Assembly (NCBI GenBank): GCA_023423895.1
Contig: JAFAER010000058.1
Span: 1-64,000, forward strand
Source: Pseudomonadota bacterium
GTDB taxonomy: Bacteria > Myxococcota_A > Polyangia > Polyangiales > Polyangiaceae
Length of the DNA stretch: 64,000 nucleotides
Direction: 5' to 3'
The translations under genes and the position numbers were made by a program. Positions within the stretch are counted from its first letter, which is position 1; each line of letters begins with the position of its first letter. Shown one piece after another: positions 41,257 through 49,973 of this stretch. Under the pieces are notes generated by a model. The model was not told where the DNA came from, did no database searches, and saw only the letters and a list, made by a program, of their open reading frames with translations.

Positions 41257-42753
41257 ATGACCGGAACGTGGGAGGCTGTCATCGGGCTCGAGGTGCACGC
41301 TCAGATGCTGACGCGCACCAAGCTCTTCTGTGCCTGCGCGACATCGTTCGGGGCGCCGCCGAACACGAACGTCTGCCCGACGTGCCTGGGGCTCCCCGGG
41401 GCGTTGCCGGCCCTGAATGCCGAGGCGGTCCGGATGGCCGTGAAGACGGCGCTGGCACTCGGCTGCACGATCCGCGAAACGAGCCGGTTCGCGCGGAAGA
41501 ACTACTTCTACCCGGACCTTCCGAAGGGCTACCAGATCAGTCAGTACGACGAGCCGTTCTCGGTCGGGGGCTTCGTCGAGTTCGAGGTCGGCGCTGACGG
41601 CGAAGGGCCGGCGAGCGACCGCGCGAACGCTGCCGGGGACGGAAAGAGTGCCACCGTCACGAAGCGGGCGCGCCTCACGCGCATCCACATGGAGGAGGAC
41701 GCGGGCAAGAACGTCCATGACGTCGGGGGCGCGTCGGTGGTCGATCTCAACCGTGCGGGCACGCCGCTCGTCGAGATCGTCGGCGAGCCGGATCTCCGCA
41801 CACCCGCGGAGGCGGCCGGCTACCTCCGCGCGCTCCGGGACGTGCTCGTGTTCCTGGGCGTCAACGACGGCAACCTCGAGGAAGGCTCGTTCCGCTGCGA
41901 TGCGAACGTCTCGATCCGTCCGGCGGGCTCCGACAAGCTCGGGACGAGGGTCGAGCTGAAGAACATCAATTCCTTCCGCTTCGTCGAGAAGGCGCTCGCC
42001 GGCGAGATCGCGAGACAGCAGGAGGTCCTCGAGTCCGGCGGACGCGTCGTGCAGGAGACGCGCGGCTGGGACGAGAAGACGAGCTCGACGTTCTCGCTCC
42101 GCAGCAAGGAGACCGCGCAGGACTACCGGTATTTCCCCGAGCCGGATCTCCCGCCGCTTCGTCTCGACGACGCGTTCGTCTCGACGCTGCGAGCGTCGCT
42201 GCCGGAAGTGCCGCGGGCGAAGCGCGAACGGTTCGTCGCGGAGCTCGGTCTGACGCAATACGCCGCGAGCGTGCTGACGCAACATCCGCGCGTTGCAGCG
42301 TTCTTCGAGGAAGCCGCGACGCTCAGCCGGGATGCGGTCACGGTCGCGAACTTCGTCCAGAGCGAGGTCCTCCGGGACGTGACGACGCGAGGGACCGACG
42401 CCGACTTCCCGGTGACGCCGGGCCAGGTGGTCGAGGTCCTCGAGCTCGTCGCCGACGGGAAGATCAGCGGGAAGCAGGCGAAAGAGCTGTACGCAAAAAC
42501 GAAGGGCACGAGCGCATCGCCGAGCGCGCTCGCGTCCGAGCTCGGCATGTCGCAGGTCTCCGACCCGGCGGCGATCGAGGCCGCGTGCGCCAAGGTCATC
42601 GCCGAGAACGCGAAGCAGGCCGAGCAGTATCGTTCCGGCAAGACGGGCGTCTTCGGGTTCTTCGTCGGTCAGGTGATGAAGGCGACGAAGGGGAGCGCCA
42701 ATCCCCAGCTCGTGAACGAGACGTTGAAACGCCTCCTCGGTGGCCCTACGTAG
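41257..42753 (+). CDS. gatB: Aspartyl/glutamyl-tRNA amidotransferase subunit B
   Basis: A 498-residue subunit of the GatCAB complex, which amidates Glu-tRNA(Gln) or Asp-tRNA(Asn). Motifs: VIGLEVHAQMLTRTKLFCAC, CPTCLGLPGALPALN, KNYFYPDLPKGYQISQYDEP, RIHMEEDAGKNVHD, DLNRAGTPLVEIVGEPDL and the C-terminal GatB/YqeY domain (KQAKELYAKTKG, AKVIAENAKQAEQY). The Cys pairs at the start (CACATS, CPTC) match the zinc site of some GatBs. The ATG at 41257 has no clear ribosome-binding site. gatA and gatC are not in the window. It overlaps the following kinase gene by 14 bp if that starts at the GTG at 42740. Confidence 0.97.
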   Translation: MTGTWEAVIGLEVHAQMLTRTKLFCACATSFGAPPNTNVCPTCLGLPGALPALNAEAVRMAVKTALALGCTIRETSRFARKNYFYPDLPKGYQISQYDEPFSVGGFVEFEVGADGEGPASDRANAAGDGKSATVTKRARLTRIHMEEDAGKNVHDVGGASVVDLNRAGTPLVEIVGEPDLRTPAEAAGYLRALRDVLVFLGVNDGNLEEGSFRCDANVSIRPAGSDKLGTRVELKNINSFRFVEKALAGEIARQQEVLESGGRVVQETRGWDEKTSSTFSLRSKETAQDYRYFPEPDLPPLRLDDAFVSTLRASLPEVPRAKRERFVAELGLTQYAASVLTQHPRVAAFFEEAATLSRDAVTVANFVQSEVLRDVTTRGTDADFPVTPGQVVEVLELVADGKISGKQAKELYAKTKGTSASPSALASELGMSQVSDPAAIEAACAKVIAENAKQAEQYRSGKTGVFGFFVGQVMKATKGSANPQLVNETLKRLLGGPT

Positions 42754-44269
42754 GCCGCCCGTGCGCAGCTCGTCTCCGCCCCCGCTCCCGGCGACTCACA
42801 ACGCGGCCCAGCGCCGTCGTGTCCTGATCGTCGACGACAACACGGAGCTCGTCGACACGCTCAAGGCGGTCATCGCGTCCGGGATCCCGGGGATCGCCAT
42901 CGACACGGCCGTCAGTGGCGCGGCAGCGCTCGTCTCCGCCCAGCGCGGGTTCGACGTTGCGATCGTCGACGTGAAGCTGCCCGACATCACGGGCATCGAT
43001 CTCATCTCGCCCCTTCGCGCGGCATCGCCGTTCTCCGAAGTGCTCCTCCTGACCGGTTTTGCGAGCGTCGATGCGGCCATCGGCGCGCTCCGGTCCGGAG
43101 CGTTTGCCTTCGTGCTGAAGTCGTTCCGTCCGGAAGAGCTGATCTCGACGGTCGAGCAGGCGCTCACCAAGGTGGAGCTGAAGCGAGAGCGTGAGGAGCT
43201 CGAACGGCGCTACCGCGACCTCGTCGAGGTGACCGATGTCCTGGTCGTCGCGCTGAGCGGCACGGACGAGGTCGCGCTCATGAACCGGAAGGCGGCGAGT
43301 TTCGCCAACACGACGAGCGACCAGGCGCTCGGGCGCTCGATGCTCGACTGCTGGATCCCTCCGGAAGACCACGCCGCGATGCGGGCCGCGCTCGAGATGA
43401 CCCGTGGTCTCAGCCGTGCCGCCGAGGTCGAAACCGGGTTCACCGACACGCCGTCGACACCGTCCCAGAAGGGCAAGCGGATCCGCTGGCACCTGTCGCG
43501 CTCGTCCGAATCGGGAGACCTCGTCTACGGGATCGGCATCGACGTCACCGAGCGGCGCGCGCTCGAGAAACGCGCCGCAGACGCCGAAGCGCTCTCGGCG
43601 ATGGGCGAGCTCGCAATGAATCTCGCCCACGAGATACGGAACCCGCTCAACGCAGCCGTGCTGCAGCTTCATCTGCTGACGCGTAACCTCGATCGCATCG
43701 AGGCCGACGAGACGACGCGTGACACGCTGAAGAACCGCACGCGCATCGTCGGCGACGAGATCGGCCGCCTCAACCGGCTCCTCACCGAGTTCCTCGAGCT
43801 CGCGCGCCCGCGCGGCATCGCGCGTGAGCCGGTACACGTCCCGCGCCTTGCCGACGAAGTGCTCGATCTCGAAGAAGAGAGCGCGAGGGGCAGGGGCGTC
43901 ACGATCGTCCGCGACCTGCCGGTGGACGGCTGTGTCGCGATCGGTGACCGCGAGAAGCTGAAGCAGGTCATCATCAACCTCGTCGTCAACGCCCTCGAGG
44001 CGATGAAACAAGGCGGAACCCTGACCGCGCATGTTCGGCCCGAAGGCGAGCGCGTGATCTTGTCCATCGAAGACACGGGACCCGGCATCGCGCCGGAGCA
44101 CCTGGCCAACGTCTTCGATCCCTTCTTCACGACGAAAGAAGCGGGGACCGGACTAGGCCTCTCCATCGTGCGGAAGATCGTCGTCGACCAGCACGGAGGC
44201 GACGTCGAGATCGAGAGCGAGAGCGGCAAGGGCGCCAAGGTGATCGTGTCGATCCCGACGGGACGCTGA
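42740..44269 (+). CDS. Receiver-PAS-histidine kinase hybrid
   Basis: A protein of 502-509 residues. An N-terminal receiver domain (RVLIVDDNTELVD, phosphorylated Asp in VAIVDVKLPDITGID, Lys in FVLKSFRP) comes first, then a coiled segment, a PAS-like domain (DLVEVTDVLVVALSGTDEVA) and a histidine kinase (His in NLAHEIRNPLNAA, N box IINLVVNALEAM, G1 EDTGPGIAPEH, G2 AGTGLGLSIV). A receiver placed before the kinase suggests it is controlled by another kinase. The start may be the GTG at 42740 (inside gatB) or the GTG at 42761, which avoids most of the overlap. The next gene is 61 bp downstream. Confidence 0.92.
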   Translation: MALRRPPVRSSSPPPLPATHNAAQRRRVLIVDDNTELVDTLKAVIASGIPGIAIDTAVSGAAALVSAQRGFDVAIVDVKLPDITGIDLISPLRAASPFSEVLLLTGFASVDAAIGALRSGAFAFVLKSFRPEELISTVEQALTKVELKREREELERRYRDLVEVTDVLVVALSGTDEVALMNRKAASFANTTSDQALGRSMLDCWIPPEDHAAMRAALEMTRGLSRAAEVETGFTDTPSTPSQKGKRIRWHLSRSSESGDLVYGIGIDVTERRALEKRAADAEALSAMGELAMNLAHEIRNPLNAAVLQLHLLTRNLDRIEADETTRDTLKNRTRIVGDEIGRLNRLLTEFLELARPRGIAREPVHVPRLADEVLDLEEESARGRGVTIVRDLPVDGCVAIGDREKLKQVIINLVVNALEAMKQGGTLTAHVRPEGERVILSIEDTGPGIAPEHLANVFDPFFTTKEAGTGLGLSIVRKIVVDQHGGDVEIESESGKGAKVIVSIPTGR

Positions 44270-44330
44270 CCGCCGCCTACGGCTGGGCCGTTTTCTTGGC
44301 CGCTTCGGCGGGTGGATGCATCGTGTGCCT

Positions 44331-44984
44331 ATGAGCATCAGACCAGCGATGGGATGGCTCGCGCTGCTCCTCTTCACGACGGCAGCGCAGGCCGAGGGGC
44401 CGCCGAGTCTGCTGAAGGGGGCGCCGAAGATGTCGTCGACGGCGCCGCTCACCGCAGCGGTGACGCCGAAGACGAAGGCCGCGCCGACGCCCGTGTCCGC
44501 CGTGGCGCCCGCATCGACGCTCACGATCGTGGAGAGCACGGCCAAGCCACACGGCGACTACGAGGCCCAGGCGTATGCAGGCGTCGCGCTCGACTCGGCC
44601 GCAGCAAAGGCGCGAGGGCTCGACGGCGGCCTGGTCTCGATGGTGTTCGAGCACGAGCGCCGGGCTGCGTTCCGCGTCGGACGCCAGCACATCAAGCGCG
44701 TGGTTCGACTGGCGGTGGGGGAGCGAAACGGCGTCGTGCTGGTGCGCACGTCGCTTCCAGCGCGTCCGAAAGACCACATCGACGTGCTCGAGACCGACGC
44801 CGGCGTCATCCTCGTCGACACCACCGTGCAGAGCTCCGGGATGTTCGTCACGAGTGACGTCTACGTCTTCGCGAAGAACGCGACGCTGGATCAGCGGATT
44901 GGCGCGCTCGACGACGCACCGGCTCCGGTTCGTGAACGGCTCCGCGAAGCGCTGGTTGCCGCCGAGTGGGCTCCCGTCCGCTGA
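44331..44984 (+). CDS. Secreted protein, unknown
   Basis: A 217-residue exported protein from the ATG at 44331 (an ATG at 44316 is an alternative). The signal MSIRPAMGWLALLLFTTAAQA ends with a typical AQA cleavage site. A Pro/Thr/Ala linker precedes a domain of about 130 residues with regular beta strands (LVSMVFEHERRAAFRVGRQH, VVRLAVGERNGVVLVRTSLP, VDTTVQSSGMFVTSDVYVFA). There is no Cys in the mature part. No family is recognised. A terminator hairpin follows. Confidence 0.65.
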   Translation: MSIRPAMGWLALLLFTTAAQAEGPPSLLKGAPKMSSTAPLTAAVTPKTKAAPTPVSAVAPASTLTIVESTAKPHGDYEAQAYAGVALDSAAAKARGLDGGLVSMVFEHERRAAFRVGRQHIKRVVRLAVGERNGVVLVRTSLPARPKDHIDVLETDAGVILVDTTVQSSGMFVTSDVYVFAKNATLDQRIGALDDAPAPVRERLREALVAAEWAPVR

Positions 44985-45008
44985 GCGGACATCCGAGCCC
45001 ACGCCGCG

Positions 45009-45047
45009 GCTCGGCCCCGTAGCCCACGAAGTGGGGCCGGGCCGAGC
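45009..45047. terminator. Bidirectional terminator hairpin
   Basis: GCTCGGCCC (45009-45017) pairs with GGGCCGAGC (45039-45047) with a 21-base loop that can pair further through CCCC/GGGG. It lies between two convergent genes. Confidence 0.6.
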
Positions 45048-45100
45048 ACGGCGAAATCAGAGCGACTGCATGCGTGAGACGCTCTGCAGCGTCGAGGCGC

Positions 45101-45745
45101 TCAGCGGCCCGGGGGCTTGAGCGGAAGGACCGACGACGAGAGCGGCGGCGGCGGGATCTTGCCGCTCGGGCGCGCGTCCGGCGCGACGCCGTCGCCCGCT
45201 TCGATCGACATGAGCGCCATGAAGATGCGGTCCATGCCGAGCTCCAGCGCCGCGTCCTTCTGGAAGAGGTTCGCGATGCGGACGAGGCGGAGCGCGGTGG
45301 TCTTGCCGAGCTCTGCGGTCTCGCGCTCGAGGAACGCCTCGAACGTGCCGAAGCCCTTCGCCTCGAACAGGCGGCGGGCCTGGATGTCCTTGAGCACGAT
45401 GCCGACGTCGTAGAACCCCTTCGCGAGGTTCTTACGGAAGCCTTTGATCTGCTGCAGGGCGTTGTGCAGATCGGCGATCTTTTGCTTGATCGCCTCGGCG
45501 GACGCCGGCGTGCGGATGGTCGCCCGCGCGCTGCCCGGAAGCGGCGGCTCGGCGGCCCGAGCACGCGCCTCGGCAGCGTGCTTCGCCGCGTGCCGCGCAG
45601 CCCACGGGGCGGCGCCCCGTAGGCCGAGCTTGCGCTTCGGCTCGGCTGCGGACGCGGCCTTCTGCGCAGCAGAAGCCTTCGCCCCGTTCTTACCAGCGCC
45701 CTTGGTCTCGGGCTTCCCCTTTGCAGGCTTCTTGGTGGTGGCCAT
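45101..45745 (-). CDS. Basic-tailed helical protein, DUF3102-like
   Basis: A 214-residue protein. From the ATG at 45745 the first 50 residues are a Lys/Ala-rich disordered tail like histone H1-type tails (MATTKKPAKGKPETKGAGKN). The next 110 residues are helical: KIADLHNALQQIKGFRKNLA, KGFYDVGIVLKDIQARRLFE, AKGFGTFEAFLERETAELGK, TTALRLVRIANLFQKDA. The order 'long helix, short turn, LxExE, TxxRLxRIAxxF' is like DUF3102 and ParB/KorB-type plasmid proteins that bind DNA. A role in chromosome organisation or DNA binding is inference. It ends with a Pro-rich tail. It is convergent with the secreted protein gene. Confidence 0.6.
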   Translation of the reverse strand: MATTKKPAKGKPETKGAGKNGAKASAAQKAASAAEPKRKLGLRGAAPWAARHAAKHAAEARARAAEPPLPGSARATIRTPASAEAIKQKIADLHNALQQIKGFRKNLAKGFYDVGIVLKDIQARRLFEAKGFGTFEAFLERETAELGKTTALRLVRIANLFQKDAALELGMDRIFMALMSIEAGDGVAPDARPSGKIPPPPLSSSVLPLKPPGR

Positions 45746-45935
45746 CTGTGTTGCGCTCTTGAGTGTCCGCAAGGTCCGCCACCTATCATTTGTCTGAGCG
45801 TTTCGTCCACGAATACTTGTAATGGTTCGGGTTAGGATGGCTGGCACGAGCGCGTCCTCGAGCGTCCTCCGCGGGCGTTTCGACCCCCTTTCGAGGCCCG
45901 GCCGGCACGGGTTTCCTGCGAGCTTTTGACCTTCC

Positions 45936-46916
45936 ATGGCGATCCTGACCACTCCGACCGACGAGGAGCTCGCGCTCTTCGTTGCAGCTTACCCCCTCGG
46001 AACCCTCGGAACTCTTCGGAAGGCCAAAGGAATCGAGGCCGGCACCGTCAACACGAGTTATGCGCTCGAGCTCGAGGACGGGCGGCGCTGCTTTCTTCGC
46101 ATCTACGAGGAGCAGGACGCCGCCGGCGCCGCGCGCGAGGCCCTCGTGCTGACGCACCTCGCGGAGCGAGGCGTCCCGACGCCAGCGCCGATCCTCGGCC
46201 GAGACGGGGCTGCGACGCGGACCATCGCGGGCAAGCCAGCGGCGCTCTTTCCCTGGATCGAGGGCGAGATGCTCTGTCAGCGCTCGGTGACGCCGGAGGC
46301 GGCCGAGACCGTCGGCGCCGCGCTCGCGCGCATCCACCTCGCCGGGCACGCGCCGCGGGCGCGGCTCGACGAAGGGCGGTTCGATCCAGCTCATCTTTTG
46401 GCGCGGTGCGAGCGCGTGGCTGCCTCCCGCGACGTGGAGGCGCGCCAGCTCGCCGGTGCCCTCCGCAACGCCATGACAGCGATCGCTTCGAGCCGCCGGC
46501 GTGACGTGCCTCGCGGGTTGATCCACGGCGATCTGTTCCGCGACAACGTGCTGTGGAAGCCCGAGGGACCGGACCGTTGTAGTAGCATCGCCGCGCTCCT
46601 CGACTTCGAGAGCGCGCACGACGGCCCCTTCGCTTACGACCTTGCGGTGACGATCCTCTCTTGGACGTACGGCTCCGAGCTCGACACGGATCTGGCGCGA
46701 GCCATGGTTCGCGGCTATCGCAGCGTCCGTGAGCTCGAGCGCGGGGATCGCGAGGTGCTCTACGACGAGGCCGTGTTCGCTGCGCTGAGGTTCACGATCA
46801 CGCGCATCACCGACGACGCGATCCGTGTCGGAAAGCGCTGGCAGCGGTTCATCGAGCGGCGAGACGCCATCCAGCGGCTCGGCCCCGCAGGGTGGCTGGA
46901 GGCGCTCGGGCTGTGA
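45936..46916 (+). CDS. thrB: Homoserine kinase (type II, APH-fold)
   Basis: A 326-residue kinase of the aminoglycoside phosphotransferase fold. It matches the ThrB2 type that phosphorylates homoserine in threonine synthesis: GTVNTSYALELEDGRRCFLR, FPWIEGEM, catalytic GLIHGDLFRDNVLW (Asp as base, Asn for metal) and ALLDFESAHDGPFAYDLAVT. Typical length is about 315. The ATG at 45936 gives MAILTTPTDEEL. It is the first gene of a tight block: the next gene starts at a GTG overlapping its stop. Related amino-sugar kinases share the fold, so the assignment to homoserine is probable, not certain. Confidence 0.85.
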   Translation: MAILTTPTDEELALFVAAYPLGTLGTLRKAKGIEAGTVNTSYALELEDGRRCFLRIYEEQDAAGAAREALVLTHLAERGVPTPAPILGRDGAATRTIAGKPAALFPWIEGEMLCQRSVTPEAAETVGAALARIHLAGHAPRARLDEGRFDPAHLLARCERVAASRDVEARQLAGALRNAMTAIASSRRRDVPRGLIHGDLFRDNVLWKPEGPDRCSSIAALLDFESAHDGPFAYDLAVTILSWTYGSELDTDLARAMVRGYRSVRELERGDREVLYDEAVFAALRFTITRITDDAIRVGKRWQRFIERRDAIQRLGPAGWLEALGL

Positions 46917-47584
46917 GACGCGGTGCGGCCATCGCCGGCGCATCGTTGCTCGCGGTCGCGCTCGCGACCAACGGTGCGAGCGCGAGTGCGAGCGCCAGCC
47001 CGGAGACGGAGGCCGCGCCGGCTCCGGTTCAGGACGTTCACCAAGCGCCGCCGCCCGATACGAGCCTGGGCTACCGGCAGGCGAGCCCCCGTCCGACGCT
47101 CGGGTGGGCCGTCTTGCAGCTGCTGCCGAGCCCGGAGATCGCGGTCGGCCGGCATCGTCACATCGACGTGAACGGCTCCGTCGACGAGAGCCTCTCGACC
47201 GCGTTCGGGTTGCGGTGGCAGGTGACGCCGCTGCTCTGGTCGTTCGGCGTTCATCGCAGCCAGTCGCGGTGGCGGTACTTGGTGGTCGACCCGTTCGCCC
47301 GCGTCTCCGGGTCGATCGAGCTCTCGGCCACGGCCGAGTACATCGGCGGGCACGTGGACCGGCTGCTGGTTCGCCCGGGGCTGCGCGCGTATCTGCCGCT
47401 CGCGGAGAAGGGCGAGTACCTCTCGATGTCGCTCGGGACGTCGGTCTACGCGTACGAGGGGCTCCGGGTGGCGTACGACGTCGGCGTCTACACACTCGCG
47501 GGTATCGTCGGCTTTCGGATGACGGTGGCACCTGCGCATGCGCCGCTCGCGGCGATCGCGACGCTCAACCTGCGGTACTTCTGA
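46913..47584 (+). CDS. Predicted outer-membrane beta-barrel protein
   Basis: A 223-residue exported protein. The GTG at 46913 overlaps the thrB stop by 4 bp. The signal (VRRGAAIAGASLLAVALATN) leads to an Ala/Ser/Pro-rich linker, then alternating short strands (WAVLQLLPSPEIAVGR, TAFGLRWQVTPLLWSFGVHR, RYLVVDPFARVSGSIELSAT, LSMSLGTSVYAYEGLRVAYD) ending in LNLRYF; a C-terminal Phe is the outer-membrane insertion signal. No known family. It is the middle gene of a coupled block with the following lipoprotein. Confidence 0.7.
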   Translation: MRRGAAIAGASLLAVALATNGASASASASPETEAAPAPVQDVHQAPPPDTSLGYRQASPRPTLGWAVLQLLPSPEIAVGRHRHIDVNGSVDESLSTAFGLRWQVTPLLWSFGVHRSQSRWRYLVVDPFARVSGSIELSATAEYIGGHVDRLLVRPGLRAYLPLAEKGEYLSMSLGTSVYAYEGLRVAYDVGVYTLAGIVGFRMTVAPAHAPLAAIATLNLRYF

Positions 47585-47949
47585 TGCGTCGCGCTCTCGG
47601 GATCCTCGGCTTGTTCCTCGGCGCGACGGCGGCCTGCGACGACCCGCGCGCATCCGTCGAGATCACCGATGCACGTGCGTTCCGCGGCGCCGACGGGCGC
47701 GTCGTCGTCGACATCGATCTCCGCGCAAACGAAGGCCTCGGCCAGAACGTCGGGATCTACTGCACCCGCGTGACGTTCGCCGGTCAGGAGAACCCGGCAG
47801 AAGTCTGCAGCGCCGATCTGGAAGACGGCGACACGAAGACGGTCCGGCTCGTCTCCGAAGATGACATCGACCCGGGCGCTGCGATCACGATCCGTGTGCG
47901 GCTCGACCGCGCCCATGTTGGGAGGAGCCTTGCGGCGCCGCCTCGCTGA
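47584..47949 (+). CDS. Small lipoprotein, unknown
   Basis: A 121-residue lipoprotein (signal RRALGILGLFLGATAAC, Cys at the end of the lipobox), with a small beta-rich domain (SVEITDARAFRGADGRVVVD, IDLRANEGLGQNV, DTKTVRLVSEDDIDPGAAIT) and two Cys. The start ATG (47584-47586) shares one base with the preceding stop (TGATG). It may partner the beta-barrel protein before it. Its last 35 bp overlap the next gene in another frame. Confidence 0.7.
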   Translation: MRRALGILGLFLGATAACDDPRASVEITDARAFRGADGRVVVDIDLRANEGLGQNVGIYCTRVTFAGQENPAEVCSADLEDGDTKTVRLVSEDDIDPGAAITIRVRLDRAHVGRSLAAPPR

Positions 47950-48991
47950 GCTCTGCGCCGCGGCCTTGATCACGGCCACCGTGTCCGGCTGCTTCGTCGC
48001 TCGCGCCGGCGTGCGCGCTGCCGGAGCGTTCTTCTCGAGCCCGCGCGAGGTCACCACCACACGACATCCGGTCACGAAGGACGCGCGCCTCGCGGTCGTC
48101 TGGATCGGCCACGCCTCGACGCTCATCCAGCTCGACGACAAGGTCGTGCTCACCGACCCGGTGTTCACGAGCACCGTCGGCCAGTTCTCGAAGCGGCTCG
48201 TCGCACCCGGGCTGGATCCGAAGGACCTCCCGCCCGTCGATGCGGTGGTCATCTCGCATCTGCACTTCGATCACTTGTCGCTCGGCAGCCTCGACATGAT
48301 CGAGCCGAAGGTGCGCTCGTTGCTCCTTCCGAGCGGCGGGACGGCCTACCTCGCCGACTCGTTCTCGTTTCCTGCGTACGAGCTGCGGACGTGGCAGGTC
48401 TGGGAGAAGGACGGACTTCGCATCACCGCGGTGCCGGTCGATCACGTGGGCTGGCGCTACGGGGCCGACGAAGCCTGGATGACGCACTCGTTCACCGGCT
48501 ACGTCATCGAGTACCACGGGTTGAAGGTCTACTTCGGCGGCGACTCCGCTTACGACCAGAAGATGTTCGTCGAGACGGCGCAGCGCTTCCCGAACCTCGA
48601 CCTCGCGCTCATTCCGATCGCGCCGATCGAGCCGCGCAGCGTGATGCGCCGGTATCACATGGATCCACGCGAGGCGGTGCAAGCCTTCGTCGATCTCGAC
48701 GCCGCGCGAATGGTGCCGATCCACTACGGCACGTTCATCAACTCGACGGACGCTCCAGGCGACGCCCTTCGCGAGCTCGACGCTGCGAAGAAGTCGACCA
48801 ACCTCGGACCGCGCATCGTCGCGCCGCTCGCGATCGGCGAACGGCGCGTCTTCGTGAAGGTGGGCGAGCCGCAGGAGCTTCCGGCGCAGCCGAGCTTCCC
48901 GCCGCCGACTCCGGCAGGTCAGGCGCCGGCGAGCCCAGCTTCGACGACGTCACCAACCCCGAGCATCCCGGACGACGACAGCTTCGAGTGA
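47915..48991 (+). CDS. Metallo-beta-lactamase-fold lipoprotein (NAPE-PLD/UlaG-like)
   Basis: A 358-residue lipoprotein. The start ATG at 47915 lies inside the previous gene in another frame; a signal with lipobox TVSGC follows. The metallo-beta-lactamase fold carries the zinc site HxHxDH (VVISHLHFDHLSLGSL), a further His in VDHVGWRYGADEAWMTHSF, Asp in YFGGDSAYDQ and the last His in MVPIHYGTF. The order and the GHASTLIQLDDKVVLTDPVF block are like the N-acyl-phosphatidylethanolamine phospholipase D / UlaG group, suggesting a phospholipid or lipid-like substrate in the envelope. The C-terminal 50 residues are a Pro/Ser/Thr tail. Confidence 0.85.
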   Translation: MLGGALRRRLAELCAAALITATVSGCFVARAGVRAAGAFFSSPREVTTTRHPVTKDARLAVVWIGHASTLIQLDDKVVLTDPVFTSTVGQFSKRLVAPGLDPKDLPPVDAVVISHLHFDHLSLGSLDMIEPKVRSLLLPSGGTAYLADSFSFPAYELRTWQVWEKDGLRITAVPVDHVGWRYGADEAWMTHSFTGYVIEYHGLKVYFGGDSAYDQKMFVETAQRFPNLDLALIPIAPIEPRSVMRRYHMDPREAVQAFVDLDAARMVPIHYGTFINSTDAPGDALRELDAAKKSTNLGPRIVAPLAIGERRVFVKVGEPQELPAQPSFPPPTPAGQAPASPASTTSPTPSIPDDDSFE

Positions 48992-49195
48992 GGCTGTCGT
49001 GTTCCGTTGTGCCTCGCCGGTAGAGACGGCGCGCAGGGGCTGGCGGCGCGAGTTGCGGACTTGTGACTTGAGCGATCGCGCAAGGCCGCGTCTACTTTCG
49101 CGTGCGCACCGCGGAACGAGCGGCTTTTGCCGCTTGGTCCTCGCCCGGATCATCCCGACCGAGTGGCATCCGTTCTGCAGCGCTCTACGAATGGC

Positions 49196-49972
49196 ATGAG
49201 TAAAAAGAGCAAAAAGCAGCGGGCCAAAGATCGAAAGGTTCAGGTACGCCGCGAGTCGGGCATCGTGCTGCGCGCCGTCACCCCGCCCGCCAAGGAGGGG
49301 AAGCTGCTCGTGCTCGAGCCGAAGGGCGCGGCCCCCGCGCCTGCCGTGGTCGAAGCCCCGGAGCCGCCGCCGGCGACGACGAGCGCGCCGGCCGAACCGG
49401 TGCCCGAGCCGCCCGCGCCTGCCGCGACGCCGACGGCCGAGCGTGCCTCTGAATCGCCCGCAGCTGCCCCGACGCCGACGGCCGAGCGCGCCGGTGAATC
49501 GGCCCCGCCAGCGGCCGCAGCGGCGCCGGAGCCGCGCGAGGCCGAGCCTCCGAAGCTGCAGCATGCTCCGTCGGCGCCGCGCGAGGCCGAGCCCTCGAAG
49601 CTGCAACAGGCTCCGTCGGCCCCGGTCGAGGAGCATCGCGCATCGCGGCGCGTCTCGCTCGAGGTCGACATCCATCTGTCGAGCGATTCGCACTTCTTCG
49701 CGGGGCTCTCGGGCGACATCTCCGAGGGGGGCCTCTTCGTCTCGACGTACCGGCCGCTCGCGGTCGGGACGCCGGTCGACCTCGAGTTCTCTTTGCCCGG
49801 CGGCGACCATACGGTGCAGGCGAAGGGCGAGGTCCGCTGGATCCGCGAGCACTCGGCCGTGCAGTCGCGCGGAGTCGGGATCGCGTTCGACGAGCTCTCC
49901 GACGAGGACCGCGACGAGATCCACGCGTTCTGTGCCGCGCGCCCGCCGCTCTACTACGAAGACGTGGGCTGA
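49196..49972 (+). CDS. PilZ-domain protein with Pro/Ala-rich linker
   Basis: A 258-residue cytoplasmic protein. The basic N-terminus (MSKKSKKQRAKDRKVQ) and a long Pro/Ala/Glu linker precede a C-terminal PilZ domain (about 142-250). PilZ binds cyclic di-GMP through RxxxR (HRASRRVSLEVD) and D/NxSxxG (GDISEGGLFVST), both present. The linker has a 15-residue repeat coded by a 45-bp duplication at 49532-49621. The start ATG at 49196 follows ATGGC just upstream; no strong ribosome-binding site is seen. It ends 2 bp before the ybaK stop, convergent. Confidence 0.88.
   Translation: MSKKSKKQRAKDRKVQVRRESGIVLRAVTPPAKEGKLLVLEPKGAAPAPAVVEAPEPPPATTSAPAEPVPEPPAPAATPTAERASESPAAAPTPTAERAGESAPPAAAAAPEPREAEPPKLQHAPSAPREAEPSKLQQAPSAPVEEHRASRRVSLEVDIHLSSDSHFFAGLSGDISEGGLFVSTYRPLAVGTPVDLEFSLPGGDHTVQAKGEVRWIREHSAVQSRGVGIAFDELSDEDRDEIHAFCAARPPLYYEDVG
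49532..49621 (+). repeat. 45-bp coding tandem duplication in the PilZ gene
   Basis: Two 45-bp units (49532-49576 and 49577-49621) differ at a few positions. They code for PREAEPPKLQHAPSA and PREAEPSKLQQAPSA. Confidence 0.85.
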
Positions 49973-49973
49973 C

